Shown: one piece after another, positions 35,601-48,526 of the stretch
Layout of the letters: every line of letters starts with the position of its first letter
Position numbering within the stretch: the first letter of the stretch is position 1
NCBI GenBank assembly: GCA_014871385.1
Contig: CM026425.1
Location: 4,328,752 to 4,392,751 of the forward strand
Direction: 5' to 3'
DNA length: 64,000 nt
DNA from: Ceratodon purpureus
Lineage: Eukaryota > Streptophyta > Bryopsida > Pseudoditrichales > Ditrichaceae
The notes under the pieces: model-generated
Told to the model about the DNA's origin: nothing
What the model saw: the letters and a program-made list of their open reading frames with translations, nothing else
Database searches by the model: none
Made by a program: the position numbers and the translations under genes

Positions 35601-36470
35601 GCCATCGCCGTGACACTCCATCGCCAGTGCTCTCGCTCTCTCAAGGAGTTCCGAGGCAATTTTCGGTTGATATCTATGTGATATTGCTATAATGCTAGTG
35701 TAATACTCGTCTAATACCCCGTTAAATACCGTGTAGTGTCTTGTTTTCTGACGTGGGTAAAGAGCACCATGTTTTCCTTCAACTGATATCATTCTGGAGA
35801 AACTAGTTTTTGGGTGATTTTTTTCATAGAACTATTTGTTGATGTTGCTGATAATATGATATATTGAGAATTATTGATATTATTTATAATATTTAAGTAT
35901 GAGTGTAATCATATTCTAATTTATGAAGTGTATGTTTAACTTGGTAAGAATAGACCCTCATATTAGAAGATTATTGTATGTAAGAATTCTATAATGCACA
36001 CTCAAAAATGAGATTTTTTGGGGTGTCTGGGTGTGTAACTTCCAAGTTAAAGTTTAGATTGAATTTTCAATATAATGAACTAAGTTAACACTTTTCAATT
36101 GCAATCTTCTATAGGAAGAAGAGATTCATACATAGGTGTTGCAAAATTCATATATTATATTGACATACAATTTAGGACAAAAGTTTTTCCATTGAAAAGT
36201 GAAAAAGCTGGAACATTGATTAAGATGGGAGAACATAAATTTATGGAGCATGCATAAAATAAAGGAATTAATAGAAATATAGAGATAAAAAACTTCTAAA
36301 TACAAGAAATACCTCATAATGGATGTGTTGTATTTATAAGTATTTTTGCATTTTATTCATAGGCACTTTAATAACTGCACATCTTCAAATTGGAATTTTC
36401 TCTTTTAGAAAATATAGTATATAATGTTTTAATTCTCCTATTCTGGACATCAAAGTTCAAAATCCAATTC
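30969..36470 (+). repeat. Segmental duplication, copy 1 (source-like)
   Basis: From GT14 intron 5 (CCTCATTATT at 30971) through SABATH 1 to its 3' flank, this block matches 48459-54440 in direct orientation. Alignable segments are 30969-31112, 33163-33960 and 34080-36470. Exon sequences of the SABATH genes are the most alike. Copy 1 contains a complete GT14 gene, which copy 2 lacks, so copy 1 is the likely source. Confidence 0.85.
34171..35567 (+). CDS. SABATH family carboxyl/N-methyltransferase, copy 1
   Basis: Transfers a methyl group from S-adenosylmethionine to a carboxylate or ring nitrogen of a small molecule such as salicylate, jasmonate or IAA in characterised plant members. The substrate here is unknown. 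Exons are 34171-34668, 34784-35065 and 35199-35567; 382 residues, a normal family length. The SAM-binding motif ADFGCAVGANTLGF (D67, G69, G73, N75) is intact. Other family blocks are VCHFADLPSNDFNTLFKQLP, VPGTHYGRMFPRSSLHVAIT, NKGKVGCHG, the long helix after SRQGLRKFFECRAEEI, GVLTDESLDDFNLPLCHPS and the C-terminal FEERYRQNCE. The ATG at 34171 is preceded by GCGATC. A telo-box (AAACCCTAA at 33659) lies about 500 bp upstream. Confidence 0.95.
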
Positions 36471-36479
36471 TTAACAGAT

Positions 36480-38480
36480 TTTATTTTAGTTCCATTTTTT
36501 CACACTAGTAACGAGCATGTGGTCACCTAGGCATTAAAGAGTTACCCAAGAAATCAACTATGGAGAGGGGGGATTTGATTCTAGAAAGCTGTGCCATAAT
36601 GAGGGTGGATCAAGGTTGTTGGAGATGAAAAATAGGATGGAAAAGGTGGCGTAAGGATGTTGAGAGTATGCACTTAAGGTTAATAAAACTAATTTGCAGA
36701 AACTAGCTCAGGAATTATTGTGTGTAACAGATCTACAAGGGGGCAACTAGTCATATACCATCTAATGAGAAAAACTACATACATTACAAAAACAATCCAA
36801 CCTGGTAAAATCACCCCATCTTAAATAAAACACGCTCTCACCAAAATATACAAATCCCCTACCTACTACAAACATCTAACTTAAAGATTGGATTAATGTA
36901 ATAGCCGCTATTGCAATACTGCCAATAAAAAATCTAAGAAAATAACCACAAAATATATTAAAGACTATATTTTAAAAGATGTATCAAAATACCTTCAACT
37001 TTATGAAAAAGTTCCAAAAAATTAAACAAGAAAGTCTTCAAAAACTCCAAAAACTCACATCTTGATCCATCAATGAAAAACAAAATAACATCCTAATCAG
37101 CTCCAAAGACATTGCACAAGAAATATACATACAACAATCGATCAATAACCGTCTGACACTCAACACACCTCTTACATTGCACATCAAGTGTAAGACAATA
37201 TTCATGACATGACCTAGATGGATTCACAATTGATCAACAAGGAGAACTTTAAACTCTACTTCACACATATTTTGATCAAGAAACATATGATATTTGCCTC
37301 AGAAACCTAACAAATAACAAAGCCTAAAGTCTAGACAAAATTCCTAATTCAATTCTAAAAAATATGCCACCACCTTTTCAGAAAGTATTTTTTCTATTTT
37401 TCAAACACTTCTATAAACAAAAACAAATTCTTGCATCGTGGAAAACAAGTCTAACAATTTTATTATATAAGAAAGGCAATTCATCACAACTTATAAACCA
37501 TAGACTTATTGTACTAGGTAACACCATATATAAGCTATATACAAGACATTAACTTCCATCATGTCTACATATGGGAAAAAACACCAAATACCGCACAATT
37601 GTCAAGAAGGATTTAGAGCAGAAAGAGGCACGTCCACACAAGTCCAAGTAGTCATTGCAGCATTAGAAGATGCGCAGTTCACAAACTAAGATATATACCT
37701 CCTTTACATTAACTTCAAAAATGCATTCGGCTTCATTAACCAGGCAAGACTCTTAGCTATAATGAAAGATTTTGGATACTCAAATGACGCCATTAACTTT
37801 GTTGGTAACATATACTCACAATCTTCTACCATATCCTTCGGATAACACTTCGGTAAAACCCAACCTACCTCCATCCAATGAGGAATAATACAAAGAGATA
37901 TCCTTAGTCCATACTTATTTATCACATTTCTTAGAGCCCGTTCTCATATCGTCACAACAAGGCGACAATAGATACACATTTGGAACATTTAAAGTCAAAA
38001 TATCATTAGCAGCATATATAGATGATTTGGCATCAATTGCCAATAAATTAAAATCACTACAAATACAAGTAAACAAATTTAACAAATTTTGAAAATGGGT
38101 TGGTATTGACCATAGACTATCCAAATGCACAATCACTAGATGCCCAAATAAATCTAAAATGAGTCCCACATCATTCAAAGCCCAAATTCAAGCCACTAAA
38201 ATAACCTACACGAACGAACCATTGCGAGTCTTAAATCAACACGTACCATACACATACCTTGGAATAAACCTCGCCTCAACATTAAAATGGAAAACACAAA
38301 TACACACCACAACGGCTAAAGTTATAAAATAATGCAATGATTTAGCAAATTGCCCAGCCACCATGAAACAAAATATCAATATGGCCAACACAATAATACG
38401 TGCTCGAATAGTATATAGCTTCAATGCACTATCATACTACCTACCGACTATCAAAAAACTTGAAAAAATTTATAATCGTT
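36480..38480 (+). pseudogene. LINE (non-LTR) reverse transcriptase relic
   Basis: Frames broken by many stops still carry RT motifs in order: LLYKKGNSSQLINHRLIVLG (about 37460-37530), EGFRAERGTSTQVQVV (37605-37655), DIYLLYINFKNAFGFINQAR (37690-37750), GIIQRDILSPYLF (37880-37920), the active-site block AAYIDDLASIANK (38009-38047), GIDHRLSKC and YLGINLASTLKWKTQIH (38260-38310). This order is typical of plant LINE ORF2. Upstream of 37300 the endonuclease part is not recognisable. No tail or target duplication was found. Inactive. Confidence 0.8.
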
Positions 38481-41400
38481 CATAGAACAGAATGTGGACT
38501 TCCAAAATGTACATCTAGTGTAGCCACACAACTCCACACGCCTATTTGGAATTGAAGCTTTTTCACTAAAAAACACCTATTTTAGATGTGTTGATGAACA
38601 ACTACAAAACGCCTTAACAATAAGGAAGACTTGGAAAAATTTATTACGGCCTAATACAATTTATATTAGCAAAAATTTGTGGCTCTAAAGAAATACCTCT
38701 TATCAAATATCATCACTATGTTAGATCATCAATTACTAGAACATTATTTCTACTCAAGCACTAAGCTAGAGTCCACTTTAAAAGTACAATAGCAAATTCC
38801 TATGAAATCCCTCTCTTCTTGAAACCACATGGAAGAAAGAAGCCCAAAATCTACAAGGGCTAAATTCCAAAACATCGCTTAAATTAATACAAAAACTACT
38901 ACTACCCAACATAAATGAATTTGATCAAACCGCTTTACTCAACGGCCTCAATATAATGAGCCCACAAAATAACAAAACTTATCACTATAACCCTACCAAA
39001 CTCATTAAAAGCACATTAAACATTGCTTAACAATTATTCTATCACCCATCTTGCTATCCGAGATGCCAACAACCATACCTTCAACATCACCCTCCACGAT
39101 CGTTGAAAATGACTAAATAATAATAAATCACAACATTTTGGCCCAACAACTAGCCTTGAGGGTTGCACTCCATACAATTGTCCCTCATACGTGCGATCAA
39201 AGTTTGCTACCCCTATATTATATGTCATGTATATTTTTTGATATTAATATATTATATATATATATAATCATTGATAATATCTTTTCTATACTTTTTTTGG
39301 ATTTTTTAGTGATCTTCATTTGTTGTGATAATTGCTTTAGTTCAATCCTGTGTCATTCTAGTTAAAAACGGTATGGTTTGGAAAAAAGAAAAAGGAAATT
39401 AAAAATTTATAAATTTATAAGATTTGGCTACCAATTTTCATTATGTAATCGATACTATATACATCTACTCATAAAAGAAAATGATTAAATTTTGACCTAT
39501 TTTGGTGATGCAACTTAGAAAATGTAGATTTTTTTAATGGCACGTGATCTTGAGCTTGACAATGGAGTGCATCCCCTTGGCAGCTAGCTATCCCAATATA
39601 CCCTCCAAATAAGCTTCACATCTATCAATCTCTCTCCACCTTCCTTTCTTCCAACTAAAAATATGCTTAATAACCCTAGAGAATTTTCCATACACACAAT
39701 ACTTGATCACAAAACAAAAGCAATTTATAGACTCCAACGTAATAAGAGAAAAAAGACACTTTATACCTATGACAATGAACAAAGTAAAACAATGTCACAT
39801 ATAACAAATGGTGTACCCAAAGAGATTTGTTCCCTTTGAATAACACCATTACTTTCCACCACAATACCAAGTTATTGACCCAATATCACACCAAAAGACA
39901 ACATAAACACTTCCTCAACTTAATAAATGCTTACTTCTATATAGAACAAGAAAGAGGCACAAGATATGTTATCCCCACCACTGTCATTCCACTGGCACAC
40001 ATCTTTATTAACAAATGCAATCCCGAAAGTGACATTGAAACAAATACTAATACCATCAAAACACAATTTGAAGTTGCGCGCATTTATGAAGACAATGGCC
40101 GACATCTCATTACCATTCCCAAAACCAAATTACATTGGCTATAGAAACAATATCAACATGCAAAAAACACCCCACATCGATTAGAACCATCCACACAATC
40201 ATTCAAAACATAAATTGTCTGGCTATACTAAAGATACAAACATGTTGTATCCCAAATAATGACCCGCTAAAACGCGTCTAATACACAATACCAACGCCAA
40301 TAGTGAAATTCCTTATAACTACATTTAAGATCAACTACCCATAATTTCCATCCCTAGTCACATGCTCTACACAACTAAAGCAATACTAGTCACCATTCTC
40401 ACGCGATGAAATATTTGGATTCCTAAAGAAAACATTTGACCATAAATGGAAGGGAATTGATTACGCCCACCTCCATAATGCAACAAGCTTATAACAATCA
40501 ATACATTGGAATGGCCTTACGGCCAAAAACAATCCAAATACAATCACTGATTCACTACACAGCGACGCTATCTTGTGAGCGATGAGCAGTGACCGGTGAC
40601 CAGTGAGCGGTGAGCGGTGAGCACAAAATTTCAGTTTTTTTCAAAAAAAAGTTTGAATTTCTTTTACAAAAATGAAATCTTTTCACCCAATTCTATCAAA
40701 AACCATAACTTTAAAAATATTTCTTCAAAGACATGATTAAATAATAAATGACGCCTATTACCGTGGAAAATTAATAAATTTGACTATTTTTAAAAAAAAC
40801 CAAAAAACGAAAAAACAAATTGTAAGAATTTTAAAAAATCCCAAAAAAAGAAAAATGAAAAAAATGCTAAATTTATTTCAAAAGAAGAAATGGGATAAAA
40901 ACCAAAACTAGGTGGGAAAAAAACTCTTACGCAAGGCCTTTTTGGATTCACAAAGAGAGTATTCTTTTATATCCACTTTTGAAAATAAAATTCCACAAAG
41001 ATATACCATTGAAAGGTGGGTCCGACAGTCGATTACATGTGGTATTAAATTTACAATTTTTGTTTTTAATATACCTTTTTATGATTTACTATAGAATATT
41101 ATATGATTGAAGAGGCTTAGTAGATATGATCTTTGTTTATAGAAGGTAAGTTCAAATACATACTAAGCATAAATTTAAATTAAATCCGTGAGGAGAAAAT
41201 CTGAGTCACAAAGTAAAAACTTCTATAGCAATTGCAATTAGTTCCAAAGAAACTTCCAAAGGAATCTATCAAGTGTAGTAAGTTCTAAAAACACATAACC
41301 TTGTTGAAACCAAGTCGATAAAAGTATCGACTTTCTAATCCATCTTTTAGAGATATCAAAAAATCTTGTAAACGTGTTTGCAATACTTTAATTATCCTAT

Positions 41401-42463
41401 CTTTCCAATGATCTATGATATCATCTTCATGAAATTTAAGAATGTACATTGCAGTTAATTGATGATAGTAATGGAGTACACCTTCCCCTTTCCACCATCT
41501 ATAGAAATAACATATCTATAACTACAACATGGTATATATTTAAGATTTATCATACAACAACTGTTTAAACCCCTGCAGAAAGATTTCTAAAAACATGTGA
41601 CAAGTATTATTTCCCAAAACAAATGATCTTGTAATTTTTCATAAAAACTATCAAATAATACTCAAAACTAAACCACTTCATGGAACTCTCGAATCTCAAA
41701 GACCCATAAAAGGATGTGTCTTTCCAATGAAAAATACATTCAAAGCATACAAAATGACGTAGGAATTCAAAAGAGGTTTAACAATCACATGTTTATTGAA
41801 TTTTGAGTTAAGTAAAATTAGGCATCCAACTTGAAAGGGATTAAAATACATAAAAGTTCTTGAAAGTTAGAAAAGATAAATGTGGCCTTCACACCTCAAA
41901 GTGATCCATAATGTATTAGCTTTTTCAAATTATTCAACAAAAAAGGTATCTTGATTCTTAACTATGCTGATATTCTGACAATGTTGATTTGAATTCTTCA
42001 AATTGGCCCTACACATGAAGATTTTCTCCCAATCTTTGATGTAATACATCGTTGGAAAGCCCTCGACAAGAGCTTTCCAAAAACATACAACAAGCCATAT
42101 TTCCAAGAAAAAAAAATCTCATCATTTTCCATGCAAATTGTCAAAAAAAGTGAATGCAAGAGGCACCCCCAATCCATCCCTCGGATCCGAGGCGTGCCCC
42201 CAAGCTCTAACTTTCACTCGCTTTTTTGCTCCATGTGAGCTCCAGCTCAATGTTGGATGCTCAGATTTCTCTGCATTTTCAGTTTGAAGTGAAGGCAGGT
42301 GGCACCCCCAAACCATCTCTTGGATCCGAGGGGTGCCTCGGCCAAGTATTTTCTTTTGCTTTTTTGAGTGCATGGTTACAATTCTCACTCACGGTTTGAA
42401 GTTCAAAAACAAAATACATGTGAGATTCTTCTCTCGGATCCGAGAGGAGAATATATAAATTCT
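38481..42463. other. AT-rich repeat-like spacer
   Basis: Probably decayed LINE 3' sequence at first, then unassigned. A 105-codon frame at 39827-40144 (+) has no recognised family. Around 40560-40622 the GAGCGGTGAGC-type motif is repeated in short tandem. At 42172-42450 three palindromes with a GGATCC core sit in near-repeated contexts. No supportable gene. Confidence 0.5.
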
Positions 42464-43415
42464 AATTATTCTATGATGTGTTTCTCCCATACCACTATAC
42501 TTTGAAAAGTATAAGCTTCCCAGCTTTGCGAAAGTTCACCTCCACTATGTCTTGTAAAACTCCAATATGATCCACAATGTGCTCTCCTTCAAAAAATCTA
42601 CACGCAATTCAAGAATCCCATGTTCGTCGATGCTTGTCAATTGAATGTCTTCTAAAGTGTCGACCATACGAAAACATATGTGAATGAGTTTTATACTCGT
42701 GATCACAACAGAATGAAATATCCTTCACAGCTTCGTCTTCAAGATTGATTGAATCAATATTTAATTGGTTCTCTTCTTCATGTTGTATAGTCATACGTAT
42801 CCAATCATCAATATCTGCAATTGGTTGTAAACGAATACGACGTTCTTAAGGATCAGCATGTCGAAATGCTCTCAATTCTTCACGATATTTCTCTACCACA
42901 TTGTTGTATCGATCGACATATGATTTCATTTTGTGGAAAGTTTAGGATCATACATATATTGATTTGTTGATAGTTTATGTCGTCATAATTGGAAAATCTC
43001 TTCATTTTGCTCTTACCCTATAGCTTTTGACCTACAAATCAAATCACATCGATGATTAATTTCAAAGATAATGACCGTTCCGAATAAAATGGTTCCAAAA
43101 TATAAAAGTATTATCCTACAAAATTCAAATAGACAATATATATATTAAAATATATATTCTAAGGAGAATTTTATAAACATAATAAATTGAAAAAACAAAT
43201 CAAAATCATCCCGTTAATAAACACTTGTTTTACAATTAATACCTGTGATTTTGATGTCTTCGATTTCTTTCCAAAATTGAGGAGTATATTCATCTAGTTC
43301 TCCAATCAAGCTTTGATGAATACCTATTGTCTCTTGTAAACAATAGCCTTCACCAATGCTTCCTTCCAATCTAGCTTGCTGTCTTAGAAAGCTCTTCAGG
43401 TTTTTGATGTATCGC
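42464..43415 (-). repeat. Inverted repeat, left arm (952 bp)
   Basis: Pairs without gaps with 44644-45595 (coordinate sum 88059). Comparing the arms by eye I found one internal difference (42933 versus 45126) and one near the outer edge (42467 versus 45592). It encodes, on the minus strand, the end of the DUF4218-like region and the DUF4216-like region of a CACTA transposase. Confidence 0.95.
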
Positions 43416-44354
43416 TTTACAAAAAACATCCATTGCATGTGCACTAGATCAGCGAATCGAACCTCTTCGGGTAGATGAATTAATAAATGCTCTTGCAAAT
43501 CAGAAAATGATGTTAGAAATTGCATTCACAAAATTAAATAGATATTGGGGCTTTTTTTTTTAGAAGTTCTAATTTATCCTTTTGCACAACTTTCATACAT
43601 ATATATCTTGCATATCGAGATAATCAATATACAGTTTCCTTGACACCATCGGATAAAGAATCATTCCCGATAATAGCAACCAGCAAATGATACCGCAATA
43701 TATTCAAGAAGTTGTGCTATTTCAAATCGGAAAACTTGTTGTCCTTTTTGTCGAACGCATTGTATAATATGGCTCCAAAACCTGTTGGGGTTCTTATGTG
43801 CTTCAAAGTTTCAAAAAATTCTTTTCTATCATATAAATTCATAGTATAAGGTGCCTTAATGAACTCCATCCTTCCTCTTGCATTCGGTTGTTTGTCCCAT
43901 AATACCTTCTTCGTACTAGTGATCTTCAAATCGGCTCTATAGCTCTCCGTGTCCTTTTCACCAATCAGATGATCAATCAACGACTTGCACATATTTTGAA
44001 AAACATGCATAGGGTCCAAAAGATGATGAATTTTGAGCTTTTCCCAATATTCCAATTCATGAAATATTGAATATCTCTTCATATCGTCAGGAAATTCTGG
44101 TCTTCTTTGAGCTTGGCTAGTGCTTGCTTTCATTGCATTATTTTGTTGAGTAGAATTCTATAAATAATTCCAATCTTCACCTTCATGTTTTTGAGGTTTG
44201 GGAGAAAATTCAGGCGATCCATTGAAGTAATGTTTAAGATTGTCTCGGAAATCATGGTCTTCATCCAAAAACATTCTAAATTCGAGATAATTACATTTGT
44301 GAAGAGCAATTGACCATCTTGCTTGAAGTTGGTCCATGTATGAGTAACATGCAT
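42609..44354 (-). pseudogene. CACTA TNP2-type transposase, broken
   Basis: Order along the minus strand matches plant En/Spm transposases. 44354-44130 holds a region before the catalytic block. 44133-43717 has LDPMHVFQNMCKSLIDHLIG, the counterpart of the LDVMHVEKNV motif. 43525-43214 has LQEHLLIHLPEEVRFADLVH, RYIKNLKSFLRQQARLEGSI and EGYCLQE (DUF4218). 42840-42609 has SYGRHFRRHSIDKHRRTWDS (DUF4216-like NGVRF block). Frames are separated by stops or introns and the C-terminal remainder is missing at the left breakpoint. Introns were not resolved. Non-functional as it stands. Confidence 0.8.
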
Positions 44355-44643
44355 TGTACCCTAAGGTTGATAAACCTTAACATCCAACACCCAATATACA
44401 ATTAATAAAATGTGTTTAAAACAAATACTATAAATAAGTTTTTAAATAAATAATAATTCTTTAATTGACATGTTCTCTTAGTTTCAAATTTAATCAAATT
44501 TTCTCTTTAATGTTAGTGTATTCACTCAAACATGCTGAAACCTGAAGAGCTTGCATACCTGAAGACCCCATTCCTCCTCCCCATCATTCTAGTATTGGAG
44601 AGAACATCTTTGGAGGCATGCATAGCATCAAAAACCAGAAGAG

Positions 44644-45595
44644 GCGATACATCAAAAACCTGAAGAGCTTTCTAAGACAGCAAGCTAGATTGGAAGGAAG
44701 CATTGGTGAAGGCTATTGTTTACAAGAGACAATAGGTATTCATCAAAGCTTGATTGGAGAACTAGATGAATATACTCCTCAATTTTGGAAAGAAATCGAA
44801 GACATCAAAATCACAGGTATTAATTGTAAAACAAGTGTTTATTAACGGGATGATTTTGATTTGTTTTTTCAATTTATTATGTTTATAAAATTCTCCTTAG
44901 AATATATATTTTAATATATATATTGTCTATTTGAATTTTGTAGGATAATACTTTTATATTTTGGAACCATTTTATTCGGAACGGTCATTATCTTTGAAAT
45001 TAATCATCGATGTGATTTGATTTGTAGGTCAAAAGCTATAGGGTAAGAGCAAAATGAAGAGATTTTCCAATTATGACGACATAAACTATCAACAAATCAA
45101 TATATGTATGATCCTAAACTTTCCAGAAAATGAAATCATATGTCGATCGATACAACAATGTGGTAGAGAAATATCGTGAAGAATTGAGAGCATTTCGACA
45201 TGCTGATCCTTAAGAACGTCGTATTCGTTTACAACCAATTGCAGATATTGATGATTGGATACGTATGACTATACAACATGAAGAAGAGAACCAATTAAAT
45301 ATTGATTCAATCAATCTTGAAGACGAAGCTGTGAAGGATATTTCATTCTGTTGTGATCACGAGTATAAAACTCATTCACATATGTTTTCGTATGGTCGAC
45401 ACTTTAGAAGACATTCAATTGACAAGCATCGACGAACATGGGATTCTTGAATTGCGTGTAGATTTTTTGAAGGAGAGCACATTGTGGATCATATTGGAGT
45501 TTTACAAGACATAGTGGAGGTGAACTTTCGCAAAGCTGGGAAGCTTATACTTTTCAAAGTATAGTGGTATGGGAGAAACACATCATAGAATGATT
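44644..45595 (+). repeat. Inverted repeat, right arm (952 bp)
   Basis: Near-identical inverted copy of 42464-43415, separated from it by a unique 1228-bp spacer (43416-44643) that holds the N-terminal transposase part. High identity implies either a recent origin or ongoing conversion. Confidence 0.95.
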
Positions 45596-45880
45596 GCCTG
45601 TTGTTTTCGAAGGACCAAACGACAAACTTGCGGAGCAACCACATTGAAGATATTGTATTTGTTCATCCTCATTGTGTCAAACAAGTGTTTTTCATTCAGG
45701 ATCCTTCAAAATACAATAACCTGTTTGTATTTGCTTCAAGACAATGCTCTGAACTATGTTGTTTTTTATTCTATTGAACGAGCATCAGCTTGGAATGACG
45801 GAAGTCACATAATTGGGCTAGAAGCAGGTGTTTTAGAAATGGAAGACACAAATGAGGTACGTAGACAAATGTAATTCAAA
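44644..45880 (+). pseudogene. CACTA transposase C-terminal part, inverted copy
   Basis: Repeats the DUF4218 end (44644-44845) and the DUF4216-like block (45265-45450) in plus orientation. It then continues past the arm into sequence not present on the left (ALNYVVFYSIERASAWNDG near 45735-45810, ending at 45874), which resembles the following region of these transposases. No start or N-terminal part lies on this strand. Confidence 0.6.
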
Positions 45881-47344
45881 GAGCGAATAGAGTTGGGCAC
45901 AAATGATAATACTCATGAAAACTATGAATCAGATGACGAACATGAGATGAAAGGCGTTGAAAGGGATGAACTTGTTTTAGACTCGCATGAAGACTACGAT
46001 TACGGTACCAGAAGAACAAGGTACGAGCAAAACCTAGTTGAGATGACGTGGCTATTATTCAATGTAACGACTTTGCTTTGATAAAATGAGAGTCTAAGTT
46101 ATGATTGATAATTGAAGAAAATCACTAACAAGGAAATACATGTTGGAATCATGCATGAATATGGACTACTTATATAGAGAACTTGGATTCTAAATTTTAA
46201 ATCATTATAATATCAAATTTGAGTTACAGTCATGGTCCTAGAATTTTTTCATACATTATTTTTTTTATTTATTTTTATTTTTTATGTTGGTTGTAGCTTT
46301 ATAAGAAGGAATCTCTGGACATAGGATCTCTCAATCAGTGACATTTGATGGTAATGATTATGATTTGGAGTGAGTTTATGTGATCAATTGCTAATTATTG
46401 AATGGGATGTTTAAAATGGATAAATGAGTAATTATTGTATGGTGTGTAGACAACGGAGCATGGCTATTAGTTTGCACATATTATTGAAAAAATATGTAAA
46501 AAAAATTGTATGATAAAATATATGAATAAACAAGAATTTGTGTGTGTGGTGATAGAATAAATAAATAGAGAATGGGATTCTTGAGAGTGAGTGTAATGTG
46601 TAGAATTCATTAGCCCAAAAAAAATTTCACGTTTTGATGGTGACAAATCTAGAGTATATTTGACTTAGTCACTTGATTTTGATATCTATTGTAAATCTTC
46701 CAAAATTAAAATTGAATATATAAAAAGAACATTTAATTTGTTGAATTCCACATTTTATCTTTTTTGACGTTGCCCTTATGTATCTTTCTTGTTTCCAATT
46801 GGTTCCCTTACTATTGTCGTGAGGTACAACTGATAATTGCTACTATGTAGATAGTAGGTGATGCAGAGTACAAAAGCCACTTTCTCCATCTCGTCAATCC
46901 CATCTCCGTCAAACTATGTTGAATATATATATATTTTTTAAATTGCACTTCCAATTTACATCCACATTTACATTCTATTCTTTTCAAATTTTGTTGCAAA
47001 TGTTTCTATTTTGAATATTTTTTTTCTGTTTCAGCTAAAAATTTATTATTCATTCCATGCTTACATTTCATTTTTTCATTCTTCTTTGAAATTGTTCTAT
47101 CAATAGGTGGATTTTTTTTCTTCAGGTTTTAGGTGGACATTTCTTTTTTATTTCTAAGTTATATTTTCCTCAATTGTTTGTTGCAATTGGTTGGTTTTTG
47201 AAATGTATTCAAAATTGTTTTCACTTTTTATTATCCAAATGTACAAATATTTTTTTTTCTACTGAACAAAATATGTACTAATTTTTTTTTGTAAACACTA
47301 AATTTTTACAAGTAAAAATAAATATGTTGCAATCTTTCCAAGAA

Positions 47345-47470
47345 TTTACATTTAGTGTAATATTTGGTTGTAGTGTACGATTTTGTTACTACACTAAATG
47401 TCTAGTTTGCGATTAGTGTAAGGATTTGTGTTTAGTGTATATTACACTAAACATCATATTTAGAGTAGTG
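47345..47470 (+). repeat. CACTA terminal and subterminal region (right end)
   Basis: The complement begins CACTACTCTAAAT at 47470. Within 47350-47460 the motif TAGTGTA, or its complement TACACTA, occurs six times in both orientations, as expected of subterminal TNPA-type binding sites. Confidence 0.7.
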
Positions 47471-48458
47471 GTAACTTGAGCTGTATAGGTGTGTCTTTGA
47501 GTTTGTATGGAATTATGGGCAATTTGATAATGATATCCAATGTTTTGTAGAAGTAAACATTCTTGCAAAAACTAAGAAAATTTGTTCAAAATTCAATTAT
47601 TTCCAAAGGAAAGCAAAGATAAACAAGATTCTTAATCCATTTTACTTATTTAAAATAAATAAAGTCAATTCTAAATAAATTAAAATATTTATAATAAAAT
47701 TAAAGAGCAATAAGATAGTTGAGATTTATAGTACAATATCACCTCTTCTTCTTCTTCTTTACCAATGTCTAAGGAAACTGCATGTTCTATTATATGCATT
47801 TCACTTATGATGTGCTATAGGCATGCAAAATAGGGATTGTAGAGGAGCTTGAAGTTAAATTATAGTCCATTCTGTACATGGGTTAAATTTTATAAGTAGA
47901 GTCTGTAGCCTGATAAGCTTTGTACAAATTTACCCGACATTCTTGAAAGAGATATAGGTAGCCTAGTTACTCTACAAATGTAGATAGTGTATTATTTTTT
48001 CCCATATCTCAATGTAAGATAGTTATTCCATAGAATTTATAACTTATAAAAATGAAAAATTCGATTTCACGTAGTGAACCATTTCATTTTATTTCTTGTT
48101 TCAAATGACAAGAATGCATTCAATGCCACCATCGGAATCAATGTGCAATGGTCTCCTTACTTCCTCAATCTTAGATTCAGAGGTCCTACGATTTTGTAGA
48201 TTCTAGGTTCCGAGTACAATCTCTCCAGTCTTGAAGAAATTGCCGATTCAAGAATGACATAGATCTGTCGTACTGCGCTTGTACATTTCACGTTCATATA
48301 GATTTCGGAATACATTTGAGAACTGTTACAAATGCGTGACAAACCTGTAATCTTTTTGGGACAAATGAGCGACACAAAATGTTTCTGGAAATGTGTCACA
48401 AACATGTCAGAATATAAGCGTCACAAAATTGTAACTATTCCAACAGCCTCTTGTAGTG
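47471..48458. other. Spacer between the CACTA end and duplicated segment
   Basis: AT-rich, then a more mixed composition from about 48110. I see no gene or recognisable repeat here. Confidence 0.5.
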
Positions 48459-48526
48459 ACCCTCATTATTGTTTATCATATTCCCATTGTTCACGGATGG
48501 ATCACATTAAATTCCTGATAAGTTTT

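Larger units (their letters stand above)
42464..47470. mobile_element. Rearranged CACTA (En/Spm) element with internal inverted duplication
   Basis: Transposase (TNP2-type) sequence reads leftward from 44354 to 42609 and again rightward from 44644 to about 45880. The right side continues to a CACTA terminus at 47470 (complement CACTACTCTAAAT) preceded by six TAGTGTA-type subterminal motifs. No matching left terminus was found; the left arm stops abruptly at 42464. The element is therefore a rearranged derivative, probably immobile. Confidence 0.75.

Noticed and set aside
40551..40560. CACTACA as the missing left end of the CACTA element
   Set aside because: Following bases (CAGCGACGC) do not match the right end CACTACTCTAAAT, and no TAGTGTA motifs are nearby.
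43525..44845. CRISPR-like or viral explanation for the inverted repeat
   Set aside because: Arms encode CACTA transposase regions in the usual order and show no spacer array or viral gene.
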